The position numbers were made by a program, and so were the translations under genes. This document shows positions 54,277 to 64,000 of a DNA stretch of 64,000 nt, piece after piece (position 1 is the first letter of the stretch; each line of letters begins with the position of its first letter). The DNA is taken from assembly GCF_024139115.2 (NCBI RefSeq), contig NC_085139.1:12991533-13055532 (forward strand), in the 5' to 3' direction. Source of the DNA: Armigeres subalbatus (Eukaryota; Arthropoda; Insecta; Diptera; Culicidae). The notes beneath the pieces were generated by a model. That model worked only from the letters and a program-made list of their open reading frames with translations. It was not told the origin of the DNA and made no database searches.

Positions 54277-57200
54277 GCTGAATAAAGAATAAAAAATAAA
54301 GAATAAAGAATAAAGAATAAATAATAAAGAATAAAGAATAAAGAATAAAGAATAAAGAATAAAGAATAAAGAATAAAGAATAAAGAATAAAGAATAAAGA
54401 ATAAAGAATAAAGAATAAAGAATAAAGAATAAAGAATAAAGAATAAAGAATAAAGAATAAAGAATAAAGAATAAAGAATAAAGAATAAAAAATAAAGAAT
54501 AAAGAATAAAGAATAAAGAATAAAGAATAAAGAATAAAGAATAAAGAATAAAGAATAAAGAATAAAGAATAAAGAATAAAGAATAAAAGAATAAAGAATA
54601 AAAGAATAAAGAATAAAGAATAAAGAATAAAGAATAAAGAATAAAAGAATAAAGAATAAAGAATAAAAGAATAAAGAATAAAGAATAAAGAATAAAGAAT
54701 AAAGAATAAAAGAATAAAGAATAAAGAATAAAAGAATAAAGAATAAAGAATAAAGAATAAAGAATAAAGAATAAAGAATAAAGAATAAAGAATAAAGAAT
54801 AAAGAATAAAGAATAAAAGAATAAAGAATAAAGAATAAAGAATAAAGAATAAAGAATAAAGAATAAAGAATAAAGAATAAAAGAATAAAGAATAAAGAAT
54901 AAAGAATAAAGAATAAAGAATAAAGAATAAAGAATAAAGAATAAAGAATAAAGAATAAAGAATAAAGAATAAAGAATAAAGAATAAAAGAATAAAGAATA
55001 AAGAATAAAGAATAAAGAATAAAGAATAAAGAATAAAGAATAAAGAATAAAGAATAAAGAATAAAAGAATAAAGAATAAAGAATAAAGAATAAAGAATAA
55101 AGAATAAAAGAATAAAGAATAAAGAATAAAGAATAAGAATAAAGAATAAAGAATAAAAGAATAAAGAATAAAAGAATAAAGAATAAAGAATAAAGAATAA
55201 AGAATAAAGAATAAAGAATAAAAGAATAAAGAATAAAGAATAAAGAATAAAGAATAAAGAATAAAGAATAAAGAATAAAAGAATAAAGAATAAAGAATAA
55301 AGAATAAAGAATAAAGAATAAAGAATAAAGAATAAAGAATAAAGAATAAAGAATAAAGAATAAAGAATAAAGAATAAAGAATAAAGAATAAAGAATAAAG
55401 AATAAAGAATAAAAGAATAAAGAATAAAGAATAAAGAATAAAGAATAAAGAATAAAAGAATAAAGAATAAAGAATAAAGAATAAAGAATAAAGAATAAAG
55501 AATAAAGAATAAAAGAATAAAGAATAAAGAATAAAGAATAAAAAGAATAAAGAATAAAAGAATAAAGAATAAAGAATAAAGAATAAAGAATAAAGAATAA
55601 AGAATAAAGAATAAAGAATAAAGAATAAAAGAATAAAGAATAAAGAATAAAAGAATAAAGAATAAAGAATAAAGAATAAAGAATAAAAGAATAAAGAATA
55701 AAGAATAAAGAATAAAGAATAAAGAATAAAGAATAAAGAATAAAGAATAAAGAATAAAGAATAAAGAATAAAAGAATAAAGAATAAAGAATAAAGAATAA
55801 AGAATAAAGAATAAAGAATAAAAGAATAAAGAATAAAGAATAAAGAATAAAGAATAAAGAATAAAGAATAAAGAATAAAGAATAAAAGAATAAAGAATAA
55901 AGAATAAAGAATAAAGAATAAAGAATAAAGAATAAAGAATAAAAGAATAAAGAATAAAGAATAAAGAATAAAGAATAAAAGAATAAAGAATAAAGAATAA
56001 AGAATAAAGAATAAAGAATAAAGAATAAAGAATAAAGAATAAAGAATAAAGAATAAAGAATAAAAGAATAAAGAATAAAGAATAAAGAATAAAAGAATAA
56101 GAATAAAGAATAAAGAATAAAGAATAAAGAATAAAGAATAAAAGAATAAAGAATAAAGAATAAAGAATAAAGAATAAAGAATAAAAGAATAAAGAATAAA
56201 GAATAAAGAATAAAGAATAAAGAATAAAAGAATAAAGAATAAAGAATAAAGAATAAAGAATAAGAATAAAGAATAAAGAATAAAAGAATAAAGAATAAAG
56301 AATAAAGAATAAAAGAATAAAGAATAAAAGAATAAAGAATAAAGAATAAAGAATAAAGAATAAAGAATAAAGAATAAAGAATAAAGAATAAAGAATAAAG
56401 AATAAAGAATAAAGAATAAAGAATAAAGAATAAAAGAATAAAGAATAAAGAATAAAGAATAAAGAATAAAGAATAAAAGAATAAAGAATAAAAAGAATAA
56501 AGAATAAAGAATAAAGAATAAAGAATAAAGAATAAAGAATAAAGAATAAAGAATAAAAGAATAAAAGAATAAAGAATAAAGAATAAAGAATAAAGAATAA
56601 AGAATAAAGAATAAAGAATAAAGAATAAAGAATAAAGAATAAAGAATAAAGAATAAAGAATAAAGAATAAAGAATAAAGAATAAAGAATAAAAGAATAAA
56701 GAATAAAGAATAAAGAATAAAGAATAAAGAATAAAGAATAAAGAATAAAGAATAAAGAATAAAGAATAAAGAATAAAGAATAAAGAATAAAGAATAAAGA
56801 ATAAAGAATAAAGAATAAAGAATAAAGAATAAAGAATAAAGAATAATTAAGAATTAAGAATTAAGAATTAAGAATTAAGAATAAAGAATAAAGAATAAAG
56901 AATAAAGAATAAAGAATAAAGAATAAAGAATAAAGAATAAAGAATAAAGAATAAAGAAAAAAGAATTAAGAATTAAGAATTAAGAATAAAGAATAAAGAA
57001 TAAAGAATAAAGAATAAAGAATAAAGAATAAAGAATAAAGAATAAAGAATAAAGAATAAAGAATAAAGAATAAAGAATAAAGAATAAAGAATAAAGAATA
57101 AAGAATAAAGAATAAAGGAATAAAGAATAAAGAATAAAGAATAAAGAATAAAGAATAAAGAATAAAGAATAAAAGAATAAAGAATAAAGAATAAAGAATA

Positions 57201-60200
57201 AAGAATAAAGAATAAAGAATAAAAGAATAAAGAATAAAAGAATAAAGAATAAAGAATAAAGAATAAAGAATAAAGAATAAAGAATAAAGAATAAAGAATA
57301 AAGAATAAAAGAATAAAGAATAAAGAATAAAGAATAAAGAATAAAGAATAAAGAATAAAGAATAAAGAATAAAGAATAAAGAATAAAAGAATAAAGAATA
57401 AAGAATAAAGAATAAAGAATAAAGAATAAAGAATAAAGAATAAAGAATAAAGAATAAAGAATAAAGAATAAAAGAATAAAGAATAAAGAATAAAGAATAA
57501 AGAATAAAAGAATAAAGAATAAAGAATAAAGAATAAAGAATAAAGAATAAAAGAATAAAGAATAAAGAATAAAGAATAAAGAATAAAGAATAAAAGAATA
57601 AAGAATAAAGAATAAAGAATAAAGAATAAAGAATAAAGAATAAAGAATAAAGAATAAAGAATAAAGAATAAAGAATAAAGAATAAAGAATAAAGAATAAA
57701 GAAAGAATAAAGAATAAAGAATAAAGAATAAAAGAATAAAGAATAAAGAATAAAGAATAGAGAATAAAGAATAAAGAATAAAGAATAAAAGAATAAAGAA
57801 TAAAGAATAAAGAATAAAGAATAAAGAATAAAAGAATAAAGAATAAAGAATAAAGAATAAAGAATAAAGAATAAAGAATAAAGAATAAAGAATAAAGAAT
57901 AAAGAATAAAAAGAATAAAGAATAAAGAATAAAAAGAATAAAGAATAAAGAATAAAGAATAAAGAATAAAAGAATAAAGAATAAAGAATAAAAGAATAAA
58001 GAATAAAGAATAAAGAATAAAGAATAAAGAATAAAGAATAAAGAATAAAAGAATAAAGAATAAAGAATAAAGAATAAAGAATAAAGAATAAAGAATAAAG
58101 AATAAAAGAATAAAGAATAAAGAATAAAGAATAAAGAATAAAGAATAAAGAATAAAGAATAAAGAATAAAAAGAATAAAGAATAAAGAATAAAGAATAAA
58201 GAATAAAAGAATAAAGAATAAAGAATAAAGAATAAAGAATAAAGAATAAAGAATAAAAGAATAAAGAATAAAGAATAAAGAATAAAGAATAAAGAATAAA
58301 GAATAAAAGAATAAAGAATAAAGAATAAAGAATAAAGAATAAAGAATAAAGAATAAAGAATAAAAGAATAAAGAATAAAGAATAAAGAATAAAAGAATAA
58401 AGAATAAAGAATAAAGAATAAAGAATAAAGAATAAAAGAATAAAGAATAAAGAATAAAGAATAAAGAATAAAGAATAAAGAATAAAAGAATAAAGAATAA
58501 AGAATAAAGAATAAAGAATAAAGAATAAAGAATAAAGAATAAAGAATAAAGAATAAAGAATAAAGAATAAAGAATAAAGAATAAAGAATAAAGAATAAAA
58601 GAATAAAGAATAAAGAATAAAGAATAAAGAATAAAGAATAAAGAATAAAGAATAAAAGAATAAAGAATAAAGAATAAAGAATAAAGAATAAAGAATAAAG
58701 AATAAAGAATAAAAGAATAAAGAATAAAGAATAAAAGAATAAAGAATAAAGAATAAAGAAAAGAATAAAGAATAAAGAATAAAGAATAAAAGAATAAAGA
58801 ATAAAGAATAAAGAATAAAGAATAAAGAATAAAAGAATAAAAGAATAAAGAATAAAGAATAAAGAATAAAGAATAAAGAATAAAGAATAAAGAATAAAGA
58901 ATAAAAGAATAAAGAATAAAAGAATAAAGAATAAAGAATAAAGAATAAAAGAATAAAGAATAAAGAATAAAGAATAAAGAATAAAGAATAAAAGAATAAA
59001 GAATAAAGAATAAAGAATAAAGAATAAAAGAATAAAGAATAAAGAATAAAAGAATAAAGAATAAAGAATAAAGAATAAAAGAATAAAGAATAAAGAATAA
59101 AGAATAAAGAATAAAGAATAAAGAATAAAGAATAAAGAATAAAGAATAAAGAATAAAGAATAAAAGAATAAAGAATAAAGAATAAAGAATAAAGAATAAA
59201 GAATAAAGAATAAAGAATAAAGAATAAAGAATAAAGAATAAAGAATAAAGAATAAAGAATAAAGAATAAAGAATAAAGAATAAAGAATAAAGAATAAAGA
59301 ATAAAGAATAAAGAATATGTAAAGAATAAAGAATAAAGAATAAAGAATAAAGAATAAAGAATACAGAATAAAGAATAAAGAATAAAGAATAAAGATTAAA
59401 GAATAAAGAATAAATAATAAAGAATAAAGAATAAAGAATAAAGAATAAAGAATAAAGAATAAAGAATAAAGAATAAAGAATAAAGAATAAAGAATAAAGA
59501 ATAAAGAATAAAGAATAAAGAATAAAGAATAAAAGAATAAAGAATAAAGAATAAAGAATAAAAAATAAAGAATAAAGAATAAAGAATAAAGAATAAAGAA
59601 TAAAGAATAAAGAATAAAGAATAAAGAATAAAGAATAAAGAATAAAGAATAAAGAATAAAGAATAAAGAATAAAGAATAAAGAATAAAGAATAAAGAATA
59701 AAAGAATAAAGAATAAAGAATAAAGAATAAAGAATAAAGAATAAAAGAATAAAGAATAAAGAATAAAGAATAAAGAATAAAGAATAAAGAATAAAGAATA
59801 AAGAATAAAGAATAAAGAATAAAGAATAAAGAATAAAGAATAAAGAATAAAGAATAAAGAATAAAGAATAAAGAATAAAGAATAAAGAATAAAGAATAAA
59901 AAGAATAAAGAATAAAGAATAAAGAATAAAGAATAAAGAATAAAGAATAAAGAATGAAGTATAAAGAAAAAAGAATAAAAGAAGAAAGAATAAAGAATAA
60001 AGAATAAAGAATAAAGAATAAAGAATAAAGAATAAAGAATAAAGAATAAAGAATAAAGAATAAAAAGAATAAAGAATAAAGAATAAAGAATAAAGAATAA
60101 AGAATAAAGAATAAAGAATAAAAAGAATAAAGAATAAAGAATAAAGAATAAAAAGAATAAAGAATAAAGAATAAAGAATAAAGAATAAAGAATAAAGAAT

Positions 60201-61270
60201 AAAGAATAAAGAATAAGAATAAAGAATAAAAGAAAAAAGAATAAAGAATAAAGAATAAACAATAAAGAATAAAGAATAAAGAATAAAGAATAAAGAATAA
60301 GAATAAAGAATAAAGAATAAAGAATAAAGAATAAAGAATAAAGAATAAAGAATAAAGAATAAAGAATAAAGAATAAAGAATAAAGAATAAAGAATAAAGA
60401 ATAAAGAATAAAGAATAAAGAATAAAAGAATAAAGAATAAAGAATAAAGAATAAAGAATAAAGAATAAAGAATAAAGAATAAAAGAATAAAGAATAAAGA
60501 ATAAAGAATAAAGAATAAAGAATAAAGAATAAAGAATAAAGAATAAAGAATAAAAGAATAAAGAATAAAGAATAAAGAATAAAGAATAAAGAATAAAAGA
60601 ATAAAGAATAAAGAATAAAGAATAAAGAATAAAGAATAAAGAATAAAGAATAAAGAATAAAGAATAAAGAATAAAGAATAAAGAATAAAGAATAAAGAAT
60701 AAAGAATAAAAGAATAAAGAATAAAGAATAAAGAATAAAGAATAAAGAATAAAGAATAAAGAATAAAGAATAAAGAATAAAGAATAAAGAATAAAAGAAT
60801 AAAGAATAAAGAATAAAGAATAAAGAATAAAAGAATAAAGAATAAAGAATAAAGAATAAAGAATAAAGAATAAAGAATAAAGAATAAAGAATAAAGAATA
60901 AAGAATAAAAGAATAAAGAATAAAGAATAAAGAATAAAGAATAAAGAATAAAAGAATAAAGAATAAAGAATAAAAGAATAAAGAATAAAGAATAAAGAAT
61001 AAAGAATAAAGAATAAAGAATAAAGAATAAAGAATAAAGAATAAAGAATAAAGAATAAAGAATAAAGAATAAAGAATAAAAGAATAAAGAATAAAGAATA
61101 AAAGAATAAAGAATAAAGAATAAAGAATAAAGAATAAAGAATAAAGAATAAAGAATAAAGAATAAAGAATAAAGAATAAAGAATAAAGAATAAAGAATAA
61201 AGAATAAAGAATAAAGAATAAAGAATAAAGAATAAAGAATAAAGAATAAAGAATAAAGAATAAAGAATAA
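54277..61270. repeat. (GAATAAA)n heptamer satellite, ~7 kb
   Basis: About one thousand tandem copies of GAATAAA. Eight-base units (GAATAAAA) are scattered throughout, with rarer six- and nine-base units, a few base changes (TAAATAAT, GAATATGT, GAATGAAGT, AAGAAGAAAG) and two blocks of GAATTAA units (56845-56881 and 56961-56985). Seven is not a multiple of three and the minus-strand unit has no stop in any frame, so minus frames stay open for over a thousand codons; these are artefacts. The array begins at a palindrome and ends abruptly at 61270. Confidence 0.98.
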
Positions 61271-61549
61271 CCAAGACAGGTACAGTGATCACCACGTCAC
61301 TATCCAAGCCGTTCCTAGGTGGCCGCTCGCCGAAAAAAAGCCAATAAATTAATTTCGATAAAGTCAAACAAATTCGGGGATCAAAGCTTTCCTAACAATA
61401 AAGAATAAAAAATCTAGACCAACATTTGAAAAGGGCATAACATCCAACATTTATTCCTTCTGATTATTTGTCCACATAAATAGCTTTGTATGTAGACGAA
61501 GAATCAAAAGGAATAAATTTTGGCTGTTACGTCCTTTTCGAATGTTGGT
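61271..61549. other. Unique DNA right of the satellite
   Basis: This is a short non-repetitive spacer. It contains an imperfect inverted pair around CTAGACCAACATTTGAAAAGG (61416) and CCTTTTCGAATGTTGGTCTAG (61530-61550). No gene is seen. Confidence 0.6.
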
Positions 61550-62240
61550 CTAGGAATGAAGAATAAAAATTGCACATAGAAGAAAGAAGAAGAGAGAAAG
61601 AAGGTGGAAGAAGGGAGGAAAAAAATGAAATATTGAAGAAAGAACACAGAAGAAGGAAGAAGGAAAAAGTAAGATAATGATAAAAGAAGGAATAATGATG
61701 AAGCAAGAAGAAACAAGGAAGAAGAAAGACAAAAGGAAAAAGGAAGCAAGAAGACGGAAGAAAGGTGAAAAAACGGAAGAAGCAGGAAGGAAAAAAGATT
61801 GAGGAAAAAACAGAAAGAAGAAGGAAACAGTAATATTAAAATGGAAGAAGGCATAATGATGAAGGACGAAGAAAACAGGACGAAAGCAGAAAGAAAGATG
61901 AAGAAACAAGGGACAAGGAAGAAGAAAGGAAAGAAAGAAGAAGAAAGAACGAAAGAAAGATAATGAAAAAAGGTTGAAAGAAGGAAAAAGGTAGAATAAA
62001 GAAAGAATAGAAAAAAAAGGAATAAGGAAAATGAAGAAGGTAGAGGAAAGAAGACAGAAAGAAAGAAAAAACTAAGAATTTAAAAACGGAAGAGGAAGGA
62101 AACAAGGAAAAGGAAGAAGTAAGAAAGTAAAAGGAAACAATAAAGAAGGAAGAAGAAGAACAAAGAAAAATTATGGAAGAAGAAACCAGAAAAAATAATT
62201 AGAAAGAAGATAGAAGAATAAAGAATAAAAAATAAAAAAT
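61550..62240. repeat. Polypurine tract (plus strand)
   Basis: About 690 bases are nearly all A and G in words such as AAGAAGGAAGAAAG, the reverse complement in character of the tract at 53335-54050. A few T and C break it. Minus-strand frames of 90-120 codons of Phe, Ser and Leu are artefacts. Confidence 0.9.
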
Positions 62241-62370
62241 AAGAAAGTAATCTTGGCAAGGATCAATAATCAAATACAAGAACAAAGAACAATAAAGTCT
62301 TGTTCCTTTCTATGTTACCTCAAAATTTTTTGAGCTGTATAACCAAAAAAATAAGAATTCCGTATAAAAA

Positions 62371-62664
62371 TTGACAACAAGAAGTCGCAAGAAGGTTGCT
62401 GATCATTGCTGGAAGAAGAAGAAGATTCCATGGGGCAACGTAAAAGTGCTGGACAAGCCCGTTGCAATTTCTTCAGCCAAATCCGGCCAGGTGCTTCGGG
62501 CTACGAAGACAGGTAAAATGGCATTAAAACCAATCATTGGATTAAATAAAATGACCCATTACACATACAAAGATTTTTGGCCATTCCTGATCTGGATTCG
62601 AAACGATTTCAAGTATCATCCAGATACGAGAATAAAACTAAAAGAAGCTCATCTTACGCCCTAG
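62371..62664 (+). CDS. Hypothetical open frame, possible exon (weak)
   Basis: An open frame of about 97 codons follows a stop at 62365. It lacks an ATG at its head; the first codon is TTG. The first 50 residues are basic and read naturally (TRSRKKVADHCWKKKKIPWG, then KPVAISSAKSGQVLRATKTG). They end at ACAGGTAAAATG, which fits a splice donor. I recognise no family. It could be an exon, a processed gene fragment or a transposon piece. Confidence 0.25.
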   Translation: MTTRSRKKVADHCWKKKKIPWGNVKVLDKPVAISSAKSGQVLRATKTGKMALKPIIGLNKMTHYTYKDFWPFLIWIRNDFKYHPDTRIKLKEAHLTP

Positions 62665-62865
62665 TTATGCCCATGCGTATTCCACTGCTGAATCAGACTT
62701 GGAAACTACCATCATAAACGGCGAATGAATGAGCTAACGAACAGCCATATCATACTGTGACAAACAAGGCACTCGCAGTCTGATTCCTGAGGCTATGGAA
62801 TGCCCACAATACATCGTACGATCGGATGCATACAATAGCCACTATTTTGTTGGAACCGAAATACT

Positions 62866-62871
62866 TTTATT
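62866..62871 (-). terminator. Poly(A) signal of the LRR gene
   Basis: AATAAA on the minus strand lies 44 bases past the stop codon at 62915-62917. No other AATAAA is closer, so the 3' UTR is probably short. Confidence 0.6.
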
Positions 62872-62914
62872 ATGGCAACTATGTTTCATTCTGTATAGCC
62901 CTTCCCGCGACCAT

Positions 62915-64000
62915 TCATTTTGCCTTCGCTTTCTTCTTTCTCTTTCCTTTCTTCGGCTTCACCGGGGGCGGATCGGTGGGGTATTTACCCAGATATTTCA
63001 ATGCCATGGCCGCGCAGTCAACCTGTTTCCGCTCCGCAAAGGCGTCCATCAGGGATCCGAGCAAGCTCTTGTCCAACTTGATGCGAAACTTTTTGACCAA
63101 CATGACAAAATCATCCCTTTCCAGGAGAGGATTTTCAAGCTGCTGCAGTTGTAGCATGAAGTGACCCAGGTCACGTTTCCTTTTCTTCTTCTTAGGTTTG
63201 AAACCCAGAAATCGGCATCGCTCCAGCAGCATCTCCGGCACGTCCACCGGGCGGGGTGGATTGAATAAGATGACACCTTGGAACTTTATGGTTTTTGTGG
63301 GATCCCTAGTCATGAAGCGTTTTGAAAGCTGAAACATGTACAATTTTATAAGAAAATGAAACTACCGAGTGCAGGAGGAACCTACTCGTCCAGCCACTTT
63401 GTTAACAAATTGATACTCTCCCACTGATAGAAACTTCATGTTTGGGTTTCGCCCAAAAGCTTTAATTAGTTCTTTGATGTCATCTTCACTCATGAAGTTC
63501 CCACCAAGGAAGACTTCCTTCAAGATCTCGCATTTTCTAAACGCTTTCAATAAGGATGCACCCTCCTCCGAACGCAGACAGTTCATCTCCAAGTTCAGAA
63601 CTTCCAATCGACTGCCCGTCATTGCTTTGTATAATGCTGCACTAAACAGAGTTCCACGTAGAGCGTTCCATGCCAAATTTAGCTTCCGGAGTGACTCATT
63701 CTTTGCAAGCTCTTTCAAGAAAGGAACGATGCACTCTTTCTCCAGATAAAGGAAGTTTCCTTCCAAGTTCAGCTCTTGAATTGTAGAGTTCGTGCTTAGA
63801 AATAACCCTGCCGCCACTCCTGTTAGGTGTTCCAATCTGTTCCAACTGACATCGACCTCTTCGATAGTAAACGACAGGGCCAACGCATTAAACAGTCGCA
63901 TTCCGCCTACGTCGGTTAAATGACAATGCGACAAATTCAGTTTCCGTACGGCCGAATTGGACAGCGCTTCTGCCAAAATTGAGGCCACTTCGGAGTCACC
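62915..64000 (-). CDS. Leucine-rich repeat protein, C-terminal part (LRRC74-like)
   Basis: Two exons: 64000-63386 (continuing beyond the window) and 63328-62915, with a 57 bp intron (GTAGGT/CAG) in phase 0. The visible 342 residues contain five to six RNase-inhibitor-type LRRs, seen as VRKLNLSHCHLTDVGG, IEEVDVSWNRLEHL, IQELNLEGNFLYLEK, LRKLNLAWNALRG, LEVLNLEMNCLRSEEG and LKEVFLGGNFMSEDD. A linker, a helical segment (RDDFVMLVKKFRIKLD..LMDAFAERKQVD, EF-hand-like without calcium ligands) and a Lys-rich tail (KKGKRKKKAKAK) follow. The layout resembles LRRC74 proteins; the function is not known to me. The apparent start at 63988 is not real: the frame is open to the window edge. Confidence 0.8.

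Noticed and set aside
54277..61270. CRISPR-like array
   Set aside because: Units are contiguous heptamers without spacers, and the genome is eukaryotic.
56973..61367. Open frame of 1464 codons on the minus strand
   Set aside because: It is the heptamer satellite read through: ATTCTTT has no stop in any frame and its period of seven cycles all frames. The peptide is an endless SLFFILY repeat.
61504..62105. Minus-strand frames of 89-119 codons rich in Phe and Ser
   Set aside because: Artefact of the polypurine tract.
63362..63988. Gene start at 63988 for the LRR protein
   Set aside because: The codon is GTG, not ATG, and the frame is open to the window edge; the gene continues beyond 64000.

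Overview
The window reads as nuclear DNA of a culicine mosquito, most likely Aedes or a close relative. The grounds are RTE, Jockey and R1-clade retrotransposons, a BEL/Pao LTR element, tRNA-related SINEs ending in GAA-type tails, many short inverted-repeat elements, the AATTCC-rich degenerate repeats common in Aedes, and two ordinary insect genes with 57-62 bp introns. The organism call is an inference from these families; the species cannot be fixed from the sequence alone. There are no CRISPR arrays, operons or other bacterial features.

Only two host genes are well supported, both on the minus strand. (1) 46805-48120: a three-exon gene for a secreted GH16 beta-1,3-glucan recognition/glucanase protein (GNBP family, GNBPB type) whose catalytic box looks intact. 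It has a TATA box, a kappaB-like site and GATA sites upstream. (2) 62915-64000: the last two exons of a leucine-rich-repeat protein (LRRC74/RNase-inhibitor type) with a basic C-terminal tail; it runs off the right edge.

Layout: 1-4.4 kb SINEs, a TA-flanked MITE and a dead RTE copy; 4.4-10.2 kb AT-rich DNA with degenerate AATTCC repeats and a 705 bp foldback MITE; 10.2-13.5 kb mostly unassigned; 13.5-21.4 kb a nested composite in which an older repeat was split by an RTE copy and by R1-clade sequence, each with a 13 bp target-site duplication; 21.4-25.7 kb palindromes, an RTE fragment and unassigned DNA; 25.7-28.8 kb the longest RTE copy, split by a SINE; 28.9-30.8 kb Jockey-type fragments and a near-perfect palindromic MITE; 30.8-36.2 kb mostly unassigned, GC-richer between about 32 and 35 kb, with one orphan core promoter; 36.2-40.6 kb a decayed minus-strand BEL/Pao element facing a plus-strand Jockey element (40.6-42.8 kb); 43.2-44.8 kb another RTE copy split by a hAT-type MITE; 46.5-49 kb the GNBP gene and its flanks; 49-53.3 kb MITEs and two minute retroposon tails; 53.3-62.2 kb a pyrimidine-rich tract, a palindrome, a roughly 7 kb (GAATAAA)n satellite and a purine-rich tract; 62.3-64 kb the LRR gene end.

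No new multi-gene system was found. The most notable items are the 7 kb heptamer satellite with mirror-image flanks, the R1-clade insertion at an (ACAY)n microsatellite whose two partial copies share one target duplication, the set of nested insertions with exact target duplications, and the apparently catalytic GNBP with an immune-type promoter.
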